Source: Asterias amurensis (lineage: Eukaryota; Echinodermata; Asteroidea; Forcipulatida; Asteriidae). Taken from it: a DNA stretch of 64,000 nt. Each line of letters begins with the position of its first letter. Positions within the stretch are counted from its first letter, which is position 1. The position numbers and the translations under genes were made by a program. Location of the stretch: contig NC_092662.1 of NCBI RefSeq assembly GCF_032118995.1, forward strand, positions 7,192,001 to 7,256,000. Reading direction: 5' to 3'. Positions 11,437-22,579 of the stretch are shown here, piece after piece. The notes below the pieces were generated by a model. The model saw only the letters and a list, made by a program, of their open reading frames with translations. It was not told the origin of the DNA and did not search any database.

Positions 11437-12835
11437 TAAAACTAATTTAATTTGGGTTCAGTTGGATACAAACACTTTGCCGTCGTATCGATGTAGCGTA
11501 GAAGTAAGCATATTGGTTTTCAATGCTATGTTGAATGTTCCAAAATAGACGAGGACCGTCACACCTTTACGTGTGTGTATTGTTTTAAGTAAATGAGAAT
11601 AGATCTGTGGTCATTAACCAATTTAATTAACCAAAATAGGACGTGGTTGTACCAATTTGTACTCGTACTGTTAAAAATTAGTGTAGATCACCGGTGTTGT
11701 CATGAAAAGTTTCAAATTGTTGGATGTTACTACTATAATTGCGTCGGTCTTTGGATGCAAAGCTAGATTGGTTCAGCACCTCTTTTTCGTATATTTTATT
11801 TTTTATATAATTATATTCAATTATGATACTATTACTCTAATAAATGTATACAATATTTAAAACCTAAAAAAACAAAACAAGGGTGAATTATTATTCTCAT
11901 TTTTGGTTCGTTAAAAATGCAAACATTGTTGTCAAAAAGCCGAATTGTGGATGCATATATTACAAAGAGTAAACAAAAATAACAATTATTAGACGTATAC
12001 ATTTGATAATCAAATAATGGTTTGTAGCGGCATTCCAACAGAACTGTTTATTTTTGAAAAAAGGAAACAATTAATCCACCGCAATACAGAACATACGTCA
12101 CGTACGTTTAATTGGGCCTTCCGCTCGGTTGTCGGTCCGGCAACTGAGAGCAAGTTCGAACACGATCAAAAGAACTGGCGAACACGTCACTCTTGACCGA
12201 GGGGTGATTCTTAAACGAGTCACCTAAATCGAGAAATGACCCATGTACTTCTTTCAACCATTGTTAGCTGAAAACAATACAAACAACAACAAACGAACAT
12301 TTAGAGCAGGTTCAGACACGATACGATCAAAACTTGGTAGACGACATCAACATTACTGGCCTCGCACACTCTTGAAGGGATGAGTTACTAACGACGGTTG
12401 TTTGCATCGAGAAATATCTTTTTAATTTCCTTTGTCTCACCATGCTAGTTGATACAAATTAAAAACAAATCAAGAATAACCAAACAAACAAACAAACAGG
12501 CAAACAAATAAAAATAAAAAATAAACTGTTTTCTTTCTTTTCTTTATTAATATAAAACAAAAGAATTTTTTAGACGAGTACACCCCTTACACAGCAATCG
12601 AGAAACCCAGTCCAAAGTCTGCTAGAGTGGATCGAAGACCCTCATGACTGAGGGTCATGACCCTCCTCTCAAAAAGGAGGTCATATACGCCTCTCATACT
12701 ACTCTCTATGTATTCAACCTTGCATAACGAGAACAACACAGCATTCCAAAACGTAAAGCAGGACAAGCCATTCACATCATGACAGCAACAGCAAGGCTCA
12801 AATTCAAGAGTTGATCACTACAAGAAGCCAAGCAC
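11437..12835. other. Intergenic DNA without recognised features
   Basis: This AT-rich stretch has no supported gene. Short open frames lack any family resemblance. A local palindrome, GACCCTCATGACTGAGGGTC, lies near 12638. Confidence 0.4.
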
Positions 12836-12975
12836 CAGAATAAGGTTACCAGCTAAAATACCATGATACTTGTTCAGCTAAAATACCATGATACTTGTTC
12901 AATTTGTGACCGGTATCCTGCCGGTATCCTGCTTATTTTAACTAAGCAATATTTTCTGCTTTAGCAGCTCTATGA
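12836..12975. repeat. Decayed family B MITE fragment with 26-bp duplication
   Basis: The segment AGCTAAAATACCATGATACT is repeated in tandem, and the fragment ends TTTAGCAGCTCTATGA, the family B terminal motif. Confidence 0.5.
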
Positions 12976-13399
12976 CAAGACGGACTACAACTCCAAGGTC
13001 AATGGCGTCAAAACTTTAGTAACATTTTAGGGGGGGGGGGGGGGGGGGCATAGGGGGTCGAACAATTTTTCTCGAGGGGCACTTATGGGCAATACAAACT
13101 AAAGTTTGCATTTGAATTTCTCTCAAAAAAATAAGACCCTCTTCAGCGCTGCTGTTATGCCAATTTTACTATTCTAAAAGATAATCTGATTGGAGTAGGC
13201 CTATTACAAACAAGTTAAATTTTCTGTGAATAAAGGAAAAAATAGCCTTTAAAACATTAAATTTGCAATATGGGATACAAAAATTGTAATTTACTCTAAT
13301 TTTTTTTAATGAAAAGTCCAGATTGAGAAGCACCCTGCATCACGGTTGTTTTTGAAAGTTTTGAGTGACGGCTATTTTGGATTCAAGGGTTCCATGGGC

Positions 13400-13745
13400 C
13401 TGCTTAAGGTTGGCTCACATAGTAGCGGCAAAGACCAAACGGAAGGTGACGAACGTGAACATCCATAAAACATTGGCGGCAAAGCGACGGCAAATGGTGT
13501 AAACCAAAATTCGCTGTCGGGTGGGAACGACCTTCAGCGACTGCACGACGGCAAGGGACGAACGGCTGCGACAGGGAACGGAGTCTTGCGACCAACATCG
13601 GACGTTGTCTGAGCGGCGAGTGACGGTGTCTCGACGGAGCCCGGTAACGAAGAACGATGCCAGACGGCTGGCAGCAGATTGACTGATGGCAAGGCCGACC
13701 AAAATGTATAAAATAAAAAGGCGGACACCAGAGTGTGGATTCGAC
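13400..13745. repeat. GC-rich unclassified repeat-like segment
   Basis: About 340 bp are markedly GC- and CpG-rich against the AT-rich flanks, and are open in several minus-strand frames at once. None of the translations resembles a known family, so I do not call a gene. Confidence 0.3.
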
Positions 13746-13749
13746 TCCT

Positions 13750-14443
13750 GGGCCCAATTTCATAGAGCTGCTTAACGGTCGATTGTTTGCTTAACGGGCA
13801 CACCTAGCAAATTGTTCATTTCATAGCCTTGGTTAAGCAAGGTTTTTTGCTTAAAGCGGCAGGCAATCAAGCAAGCAAAAAGGGTCCTTGAAGCCCCAGT
13901 TTTCTGCTTAAGCACACTGTTGAAGCACAGGGTCCAATTTCATAGAGCTGCTTTTGTGGTTAACGGGCGCACCAGGCAAACTGTTCAATTCATAGCCTTG
14001 CTAAAGCAAGGTTTTTTGCTTAAAGCGGTAAGTAAACAAAAAGAGTCCTTAAAGCCTTTATTTTTTGCTCAAGCACCCTGTTTGAGCATAGTGCAACATC
14101 ATTGCAATACGTTGTTTGTGTTGCGGCGCATCTGTGTGTATTTTACGTGCTCAAATGTTGCGCGCGCAGTTTGTGCACGTGCTTAATAGGGTGGCGCCCG
14201 TGAAATAGGGGTGCGTTTTGGCGGCTGTAACCAATAATTGTTTCTGACGTCATAACCAAAACGGTAACCGAGCTCACAACTCGGTTTTCCATCAGTCTGA
14301 ACAGCAGAACCATCGAACAACAACAACCGAAACAGGTTTTGGTTACCGCCGCCAAAACGCACCCTAGGTTTACGTTTTAGCAGTCTTTTTTTCTACGTAA
14401 TAAGCAAACAAATTTGCTTACCGTTAAGCAGCTCTATATTGGG
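13750..14443. mobile_element. Nested and duplicated family B MITE complex
   Basis: Two start points (GGGCCCAATTTCATAG at 13751 and GGGTCCAATTTCATAG at about 13931) precede a single end (AGCAGCTCTATATTGGGCC near 14442). The left part is duplicated, and a second MITE lies inside at 14205-14368. Confidence 0.65.
14205..14368. mobile_element. Small MITE with GGGTGCGTTTTGGCGGC ends
   Basis: An element of about 160 bp has inverted ends GGGTGCGTTTTGGCGGC and GCCGCCAAAACGCACCC, inserted within the family B complex. Confidence 0.7.
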
Positions 14444-14777
14444 CCATGCGCAGTGCAACATCATTGCAATACGTTGTTAGTGTGGCGCTGTGTGTAACTT
14501 ACGTGTGTTTGTGCGGTAGGTGCAGCGAAGTAAACGAGTGTCTAAAATGCTTCAGAAATTTTGTACAATGCATCTTCTTCTTACGTACTCTCAAGTTAGT
14601 GTGTAAACCTATCGAGGGGTGCTTTGAACCATTACAAATAGTACATATCAGACAGAAAAGCGATGATTTTTTTTTTTACCGCCACTCTGCATTTATTTCG
14701 CCCGCTATTTTGTCAGTACCTCCTTTTTTGCTTAAGCAAACGATCTAAAATGTTGCGCGCGCAGTTTGTGTACGTGC

Positions 14778-14926
14778 TTAAAGGCAGTGGACACTGTTGG
14801 TAATTACTCCAAATAATTGTTATCATTAAACCTTTCTTGATTACGAGTAATGGGGAGAGGTTGATACTATAAAACACTCTGAAGTGACGTAGTTTTCGAG
14901 AAAGAAGCAATTTTCCACCGGTTTCT
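14778..14926 (-). mobile_element. Family A MITE, truncated
   Basis: Only one arm is present (TTAAAGGCAGTGGACAC through to the TTTTCCACCGG region). It stops abruptly where the 16-bp foldback array begins. Confidence 0.75.
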
Positions 14927-15374
14927 GAGACCCCTATGTACACCCCTATATTCCGACACCCCCCTATGTTCCGACACCCCTATGTTCCGACACCCCTATG
15001 TTCAGACACCCCTATGTTCCGACACCCCTATGTTCTGACAATTCAGTCTATATTCCGACACCACTATAATCCGACACCCCTGTGTTCCGACAACTTGTTT
15101 CACAGCCAGGTTTCCCGGTGAATTTCGGCCGGGATTAGGTTTGAACATTCATGATTAGATGAATTTGTACTGTTTTAAAAATGATGGAATCCAATTAAGA
15201 TAATCGGTGCTTTGCTATTGTTAGATGCGTGTCCGTGTTGATAACATTTCATGAGCCTTCAATTAATAAAAATTCCAACCCTCTTCTGCTATATTGCGCC
15301 GATGTGTAATTTCTTTTATATGCCCCCCCCCAAAAAAAAAAGAAGAAGAAAATAACAATAATAACATGTTAACA

Positions 15375-15421
<47 letters not shown>

Positions 15422-15812
15422 GTAATTAAGTCCTACCACCTTCTCCGTTACTCAGTCCTCTTCTAAAGAAACCAACGTTGCTATTTTTTAATAGCAGAAT
15501 AATACTTTTTATACAAATTAATTTCCTTTGGGGGACTACTTCAAGATAGGTTACCGGAACGTTTACGGAGTAAATTGCGGGCAGGTGAAGTTTTTTTAAG
15601 TCGCACCGTTTTTCTTTAAAACACTTGGCAAACACAAAATATTGGTGCAGGTTGTCGGAACATAGGGGTGTCGAAACATAGGGGTGTCGGAACATAGGGG
15701 TGTCGGAACATAGGGGTGTCGGAACATAGGGGTGTCGGAACATAGGGGTGTCGGAACATAGGGGTGTCGGAACATAGGGGTGTCGGAACATAGAGATGTC
15801 GGAATATAGAGC
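14926..15812. mobile_element. Foldback element with 16-bp tandem repeats at both ends
   Basis: About ten units of CCGACACCCCTATGTT fill 14936-15095. About nine units of the reverse complement (GGTGTCGGAACATAGG) fill 15652-15800. The two arrays are inverted and share inner boundaries (CCGACAACTTG against CAGGTTGTCGG). The 550 bp between them hold an (AAT)n run and no gene. Inverted arms made of short tandem units are the hallmark of foldback elements, including the sea urchin TU family. Confidence 0.75.
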
Positions 15813-15962
15813 AGTAACCGTTTTAATGTTTTCTCAAAAAGTAAAGCAATTCATGGAATAATATTTCAAGAGAAGTCTTTCACCACTACCTCCAGTAAAC
15901 CCTGTAAGTTATTTGTAAATCTGTGAACTTTTATTTTTTTCTGTTCCGAAAGTGTCACACTG

Positions 15963-16352
15963 GGCACTATTGGTTATTTTGGCACTATTGGTAATTTTCA
16001 AAGACCAGTCTTTTCACTTGGTGTATCTCAACATTATGCATAAAATAACAAACCAGTGAAAATTTGAGCTCAATTATTGGTCGTCGAAGTTGCGAGATAA
16101 CTATGAAAGAAAAACACAATTTTCACACGGAGTTGTGTGCTTTCAGATGCGTGATTTCGAGACCTCAAAATTTTATTCTGAGGTCTCGAAATCAAATTTG
16201 TTGATAATTACTTCTTTCTCTAAAACTACGTCACTTCACAGGGAGCCGTTTCTCACAGTGTTGCATACTCTCTCCCCATTACTCGTTACCAAGTGAGGTT
16301 TTATGCCAATAATTATTTTGAAAAATTATCAATAGTGTCCACTGTCTTTAAT
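15963..16352 (+). mobile_element. Family A MITE
   Basis: A near full-length copy with a slightly duplicated start (CACTATTGGT occurs twice). It ends GTGTCCACTGTCTTTAAT. Confidence 0.8.
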
Positions 16353-17349
16353 AAACTTAATACAAGTAGGGTTAAACTGTTAATTGAAGATAAATTCAAA
16401 CGTAATGGACTTTGTTCGAGAACGAAACAGGTGTGAAGCTAAGCTGTCATTTTTAGCAGCTATTAAATATATTTTAATAGGCAAAATACAAGGATTGTAC
16501 CATACAATTAAATATAATATTTTATTAAGCTATATTTATTACAGATATACATGATATAGATATATATTAATATACACAAAGATTACGGAACAGTTATGTT
16601 GGGCCATTTGGAAGCCAGGAAGTGAGCTAAAACAATATTTTAGTTTTCCTTTTTTAAAATAGAGACTTCGTTTTTAAAAAATACAATTTTTTGAAAGCTC
16701 CTTGTTGCCATCGTCTGCTTATCACACATGAAGTAATACATAATACACAAGATCATAATGATAATGACATCAATGTTATATATCTGAATCATAAAGCCAT
16801 CATGTTTTTTTGTCAATACCAAACCATTTGTATACACCTTTCTTTGTAAAGTCACAGCCACAAGTTTTACCAACCTTGATTGGCAAAAGTATGGGCGGCC
16901 TACAATGCAAAAATATAGTGTGTCATTTAATACTTTAAAGATATTATAACCACTACAGATAAATCAACTGTGCTACAAAAAAGTACACATTTTCTTCATA
17001 GCAAAAATTTTATCATGTTTTATTAAAATTGTATGCCAACCCAGTTTAAGGCTGCCCACACAAAATGGTGGTTTGCCACCATTTTGTCAGTGTTGATAAT
17101 CAAAAGAAAGATGTATTCATATAAAGTTATTGCAACGGAGAAGACCAAGATGGTGGCTGTATGATGCACGTCTATTGGGAAAATGGCTCCAATACTGCAA
17201 AGAAGACTTTTCATGAATTTATGTGCATCGGTAATAGAGGGCTCAATTTGCTGCATAAATAGCTCAAATGCTCCGTAAACTTGCAATGATCGTGATATTT
17301 TGTATTCCCCATTGAAGGACATGATTGAATTGTTGGCTGCGGCTGTTAA
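16353..17349. other. Intergenic DNA without a supported gene
   Basis: The stretch is AT-rich. A 111-codon minus-strand open frame at 17023-17358 includes a short palindrome (AATGGTGGTTTGCCACCATT) and resembles no protein I know. It is probably repeat-derived. Confidence 0.4.
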
Positions 17350-17800
17350 CTTAGTCATTTAGCCACAGCAGGCCACTGGTTATGAAACAAGTTAGTGATC
17401 TAGCCACAGCCGGCCAATGGTTATGAAAAAACTTAGTGATCTAGCCACAGCCGGCCACTGGTTATGAAACAACTTAGTGATCTAGCCACAGCCGGCCACT
17501 GGTTATGAAACAACTTAGTGATCTAGCCACAGCCGGCCACTGGTTATGAAACAACTTAGTGATCTAGCCACAGCCGGCCACTGGTTATGAAACAACTTAG
17601 TGATCTAGCCACAGCCGGCCACTGGTTATGAAACAACTTAGTGATCTAGCCACAGCCGGCCACTGGTTATGAAACAACTTAGTGATCTAGCCACAGCCGG
17701 CCACTGGTTATGAAACAACTTAGTGATCTAGCCACAGCCGGCCACTGGTTATGAAACAACTTAGTGATCTAGCCACAGCCAGCCACTGGTTATGAAACTC
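17350..17800. repeat. 41-bp minisatellite, 11 copies
   Basis: The unit starts TTAGTGATCTAGCCACAGCC and continues GGCCACTGGTTATGAAACAAC. Central copies are nearly identical and the outer ones diverge, which suggests recent homogenisation. Confidence 0.95.
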
Positions 17801-17995
17801 TTTACTCTCAAAACAAAGGCAGTTATCTTAGTATCACCAGTATGATTTTATTGACTGGTATCCCCTGAGCATGGAAGGCATCCACATTTGGGAACTCATT
17901 ATCTTAATTGTAAACAGAAATGAGACAAAATCTGCACAAATAAAGACATTTCAGAGATGGTGACCAATGCACTGGATGAATTGAGAAGCTTTCCC

Positions 17996-18166
17996 AGGTC
18001 AGCCCCAAGGTCAGCCTCTAAGGTCAGCCCCAGGTCAGCCTCCTAGGTCAGCCCCAGGTCAGCCTCCTATAGTCAGCCTCCTAGGTCAGCCGCATGTCAG
18101 CCTCCTAGGTCAGCCCCAGGTCAGCCTCCTAGGTCAGCCCAAGTCAGCCTCCTAAGGTCAGCCCCA
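17996..18166. repeat. Short tandem array AGGTCAGCC(CC)/(TCCT)
   Basis: About fourteen half-units of AGGTCAGCCCC alternating with AGGTCAGCCTCCT make a period of about 24 bp. Confidence 0.85.
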
Positions 18167-18169
18167 ACT

Positions 18170-19675
18170 CTGCATATAATTGAGTAGCTCTGTGGTGGCT
18201 GTACTGCAGTCAGCCTTAACTACCCTGCTCATCCGCCCTGGCTGTTGAGGCTCTTTTGCTATTCATTTGAGTATTATGATTTAGTTTTGCCAGACACAGA
18301 CTCAAACTAAATCATATTATTTCAATCCCTAAATGTTTATACCCATTCAATAAATGAATAAATTCAGCGAATTTATACCATCAGGATACATTTTCCAATC
18401 ATGGGGCACAGTGGCATCAAATTTGCCAGACATTATCGCCTGATAAATCTTGGTCGTCCACTTTGGGATGCAGACTACCTGTGTGCTACTGTGCACATTA
18501 TAGACCTTTACCATTGTGCAGCCATCTTGAGTTTCTCCTATTGATATCAATGTTACCCAACCGTGGCTGGAAGAACAAAATAGTCTGGTTCCTTTTTGCA
18601 AAATGATTATTAGCATTCATTATTGTTATTCGATACGAGGAACATTCATTGATGTTATGCGATATGAGGCAGTGTGATAAAGGTCATAGGTGGTGACATA
18701 GGTGACATGTGTGCTTCTACAGAGTGAATAATATGCCTATCAGATGGCAGACTGTAGGCAAAGAGTAGGAGACCCTTGCATTGACAATCAAACAGTGAAA
18801 ATCCAATTTAACAAATGGTGCCAACAAGAGTTATATTGAGCGATGACATCAAGTGAATTGGGTCAAAAGACACTTTCTGACTTACAGTAAAAATAATCAT
18901 CTGACTGTCTACAATAGAAAAAACATGTTCGTCCATTTACAGATCATCAAAAGAAACTAGTTGTGTGTATGTTTTAACCAAGACATAAGATAAAAATGAT
19001 GACTGCCGAGTCATCACATCGAACATGTCTGTTTTGAATATCAGTAATATCTTGAGATTTTAAGAAAAGAAATTATTATAGAAGGATAATTTTGGAAAAC
19101 ATAAGAATTGATAGGTTTATGTACATGTACAAGCTATTTATAATTTATCGATGTTTACGTACTTTCTGCATTTTTGAAATAGTCAACAATGATCTAATAC
19201 TTGGTATTCTTAAAGTCATCATAAATCTAGGCACATGTTACACACACTGATAAAAGGGATTCAATTGAATACATTCAAGCTGGTAATAATAGTAAAATAT
19301 AAAAGCTATTTTTTTTATGCCTTGTTTTCACAAATGTACAAACTAATACAATCCATAATTTATACCATAATTCTTTAAAAGTTAAACATGCACCAAAAAC
19401 TTATATTGATAAATAAAATAAGAAGAGTTCACTTCTGTCATTGATAACAGACTAAAAAAATTGTTTTGTAATCGTCTAAGTTTTAAAAAGACCAACTGCA
19501 ATTTAGACATTGTCATTGTGAAGGAGCTGTTTCTCCTGCCTGCCACAATGCATTTCTCTATTATTTACATGAGACCAAAGGGTACTGTGTGGGAGGGGTG
19601 GGTAGGAGGGATGGGGTTCGCTGGATGGGGTTAGTCTAACCCCAGCCTTAACCTGGTTAAAAAGGGTGGAGTTGC
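18170..19675. other. Intergenic DNA, unclassified repeats
   Basis: The part at about 18350-18610 resembles, in places, sequence at 38700-38880 in ISCA1 intron 2 (shared words such as GGAACCAGA and TATAGACCTTTACCA), so it is probably a dispersed repeat. The rest shows nothing I recognise. Confidence 0.4.
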
Positions 19676-19677
19676 AG

Positions 19678-20185
19678 GGATAGGGCTGGAGTTGGAGGGA
19701 TGGTGTTGGAGGGATTGGGTTGGAGGGAATGGGGTTGGAGGGATGGGGTTGGAGGGATGGGGTTGGAGGGATGGGGTTGGAGGGATGGGGTTGGAGGGAT
19801 GGGGTTGGAGGGATTGGGTTGGAGGGAATGGGGTTGGAGGGATGGGGTTGGAGGGATGGGGTTGGAGGGATGGGGTTGGAGGGATGGGGTTGGAGGGATG
19901 GGGTTGGAGGGATTGGGTTGGAGGGAATGGGGTTGGAGGGATGGGGTTGGAGGGATGGGGTTGGAGGGATTGGGTTGGAGGGAATGGGGTTGGAGGGATG
20001 GGGTTGGAGGGATGGGGTTGGAGGGATTGGGTTGGAGGGAATGGGGTTGGAGGGATGGGGTTGGAGGGATGGGGTTGGAGGGATTGGGTTGGAGGGAATG
20101 GGGTTGGAGTTGGAGGGGGTGGGGTTGGGGTTGGAGGGGGTGGGGTTGGAGTTGGAGGGGGTGGGGTTGGGGTTGGGGTTGGGGT
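19678..20185. repeat. G-rich 14-bp minisatellite (GGGGTTGGAGGGAT)
   Basis: About 35 units are present. The array has a higher-order rhythm in which a GATTGGGTTGGAGGGAA variant recurs every few units. It ends in GGGGTTGGGGTTGGGG. The strong strand asymmetry in G and the repeated runs of 3-4 G suit G-quadruplex formation. Open frames on both strands are by-products of the repeat. Confidence 0.95.
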
Positions 20186-20189
20186 GAAT

Positions 20190-22240
20190 GATAAGGGTAC
20201 ATGATGAGTGAGTAATGGGATTAGTTGCCTTGGTGTGGGGGGGTATGTAGGTCTATCTAAAATGTATATCAAGTCAAGGGTAGCGTGGTGACATGGGACA
20301 TTCCTTTAAACAATATATTTGACTTAGGTTAACCAATTAACCCGTTTAAGATTGGCCCCCCTAATTTAATTTTCAGTGCTCTCTTTATAAAATGGTGGGT
20401 TATTCAGGAAGTAACACAGTGCCTCATTGTTGTGATGTTAAAAGGTAATGATAAGTGCAGTTCTAACAGAAACACACGTTACATAATTTAAAAAAAAATT
20501 AAATAATGAAGAGATGTTGTCAACGGAATCTTGAATATGAACAAAAATGTACTAAAAATAAATAAAGCACTTGAAGGAAAAAAGGTGAGAAAATTAATAG
20601 AATAAATTAAAGGGAAGAATCGTTCATCAAAGTTTACCTTCTTAAAATATTTGAAACTACCCGAGTCTAATCAAAGAATACTGACAGTTAAACTAATTAC
20701 TTTTGGTACAAAATAATGAGTACTTTACTCATTAGGAATGTTGGAACAACATACTATCAAAAAGTATCACATTCAAAATATAGTTGTGCCTGTACAACAG
20801 GAAATAATGAGAAATGCACCAGATACATGTAAATGAGCGACGAATGATGTACCCATACAGCTGTAGGCTATTTGTAATGTATTGACTAGAGCACAAAGTG
20901 CACACATTATGTGAAGCATCCCACCAGCTAGACTTGACTCAAGTCCCTAAGCATATCTGCAGTCTGAGTTCCGAAAATGGGACTTGAAGGGGTTGTTTCT
21001 TACTTCTGCACATTGTTAATGCAAAATCTCCCCAAACAGGGAGATGTACAAACCAAAAGGGAGCGTGGAAGCGCTGCCCCGGTGGTAAAATATTCAATAT
21101 ACTCTGTGACGTCACCTACAGTGCAAGACATTGTAAGTTCACACGTCTAGATGTGGCGTGCGCGTGGGGCAGGCAAACTCACCAGCAGGCAAGGCGCGTG
21201 GGTGTTATAAGTCATTGAATTGCACTTGCCAGATATGTGAAGTTAACATTTGGCAAACAATACCGACCCAAGTGTATGTTACAACGTACAACCATAAGTT
21301 CAAATGAACGCTCAGTGCTTTTTTGTGATAAAAGTAGTTATGAAAAATGTATCTAATTCCTTCACTTAGTACTTAACCCCCACAAATAACGAATGAAAGA
21401 GTCTTCTTTTTGAAAGCGTTTGATTGGATAACACGTATCACGCAGCAATGATTACATAAGCATTTGTGAATAAATGTATATATCAGGAAACTGCGGAATC
21501 TTCAGATCCCGCGGCACGGCACAGGTTGGGGGACTTATCTGACATTAGACGTTGGGACTAAAAATAGGGCTCCGACGGGATTGGGACTTGAGTCAAGTTT
21601 ATCTACAAGCAGACATGTGTGAGGCTTTTGTGTGGCTGATTTTTCACAGGGCTTTGTGTATGCATTTGCATATATACGGGTTCACATTATGCACAGAAAC
21701 GTCTGCACAGCCTGATCATGCATTTATTTAGATCCTCTATTGCACTGATACCAATAATCATACAACAGCCATACACAAAATCCAAGCTATTATAGTAGGT
21801 TTTGTAAACAAACGTGGATGCATCCACACTGCTTAAACACGGAGGGCAAGTTAGTGCTTTAGTCAATACATATAGCTCTATAGCTGTACCTACGTAACTA
21901 ACAATCTTCCTAAATCATCTCAAATCCAGTCATAATAGTTCAATATGTATTCTGCTGATAGGAGTAATATTACATGTCAGGCATTAATCTTGATGCAAGA
22001 TGTTACTCGTGATCTAAGTGCTGTTTATTTATACTGCTGTGATCACAAACTTTGACTTGTTGCCCATGAAGACCCATCAGCAGCTTCACAATAGAAGTTA
22101 AGTGCCAGCTATCAGTGACTGACATAAATATGCAAGTGCAGTGATCCTGTAGCAAGAAACCCGATGATAACCCCTAGTAGTTTGGGATATGCAGCAATGA
22201 ATCCATCGAAATCAAGCAACATTTACAAGTGGAACTGGAT
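20190..22240. other. Region downstream of UHMK1 with no recognised gene
   Basis: It may include the UHMK1 3' UTR near its upper end, but no poly(A) site can be fixed. Near 21060-21600 there are CpG-containing and palindromic repeat-like stretches without a supported gene. Confidence 0.35.
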
Positions 22241-22242
22241 GG

Positions 22243-22546
22243 ATTAAAGACACTGGACACTATTGGTAACTGTCAAAGACCAGTCTTCTCACTTGCTGTA
22301 TCTCAACATAAGCATAAAATAATAAACTTGTGAAAGTTTGAGCTCAAAGGTTGCGGAAGTTGGGAGATACACGTATGAACGAAATAAAAAACACCCTTGT
22401 CACATGAAGTTGTGTGCTTTCAGATGATTGATTTTGAGACCTCAAATTCTAAACTTCTATCAACCTCTTCCCATTACTCGTTACCAAGTAAGTTTTTATG
22501 CTAATAATTATTTTGAGTAATTACCAGTAGTGTCCTGTGCCTTTAT
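22243..22546 (+). mobile_element. Family A MITE, internally deleted
   Basis: It starts ATTAAAGACACTGGACAC and ends GTGTCCTGTGCCTTTAT. About 80 bp of the central palindrome are missing. It sits just beyond the UHMK1 stop codon. Confidence 0.8.
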
Positions 22547-22579
22547 GGGAATGGGGGTTCAGTATCAGTGAGGATTGAA

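Noticed and set aside
13404-13803. Overlapping minus-strand frames of 89-119 codons
   Set aside because: Three frames are open at once in a GC-rich repeat-like block; no domain is recognised.
14936-15800. Telomere-like or CRISPR-like array
   Set aside because: The units are contiguous 16-mers without spacers, in two opposite arrays, in a eukaryotic genome; a foldback element fits better.
19631-20272. Proline-rich and glycine-rich open frames of 155-213 codons on both strands
   Set aside because: They are produced by the 14-bp minisatellite; several frames are open simultaneously and there is no unique sequence or splice context.
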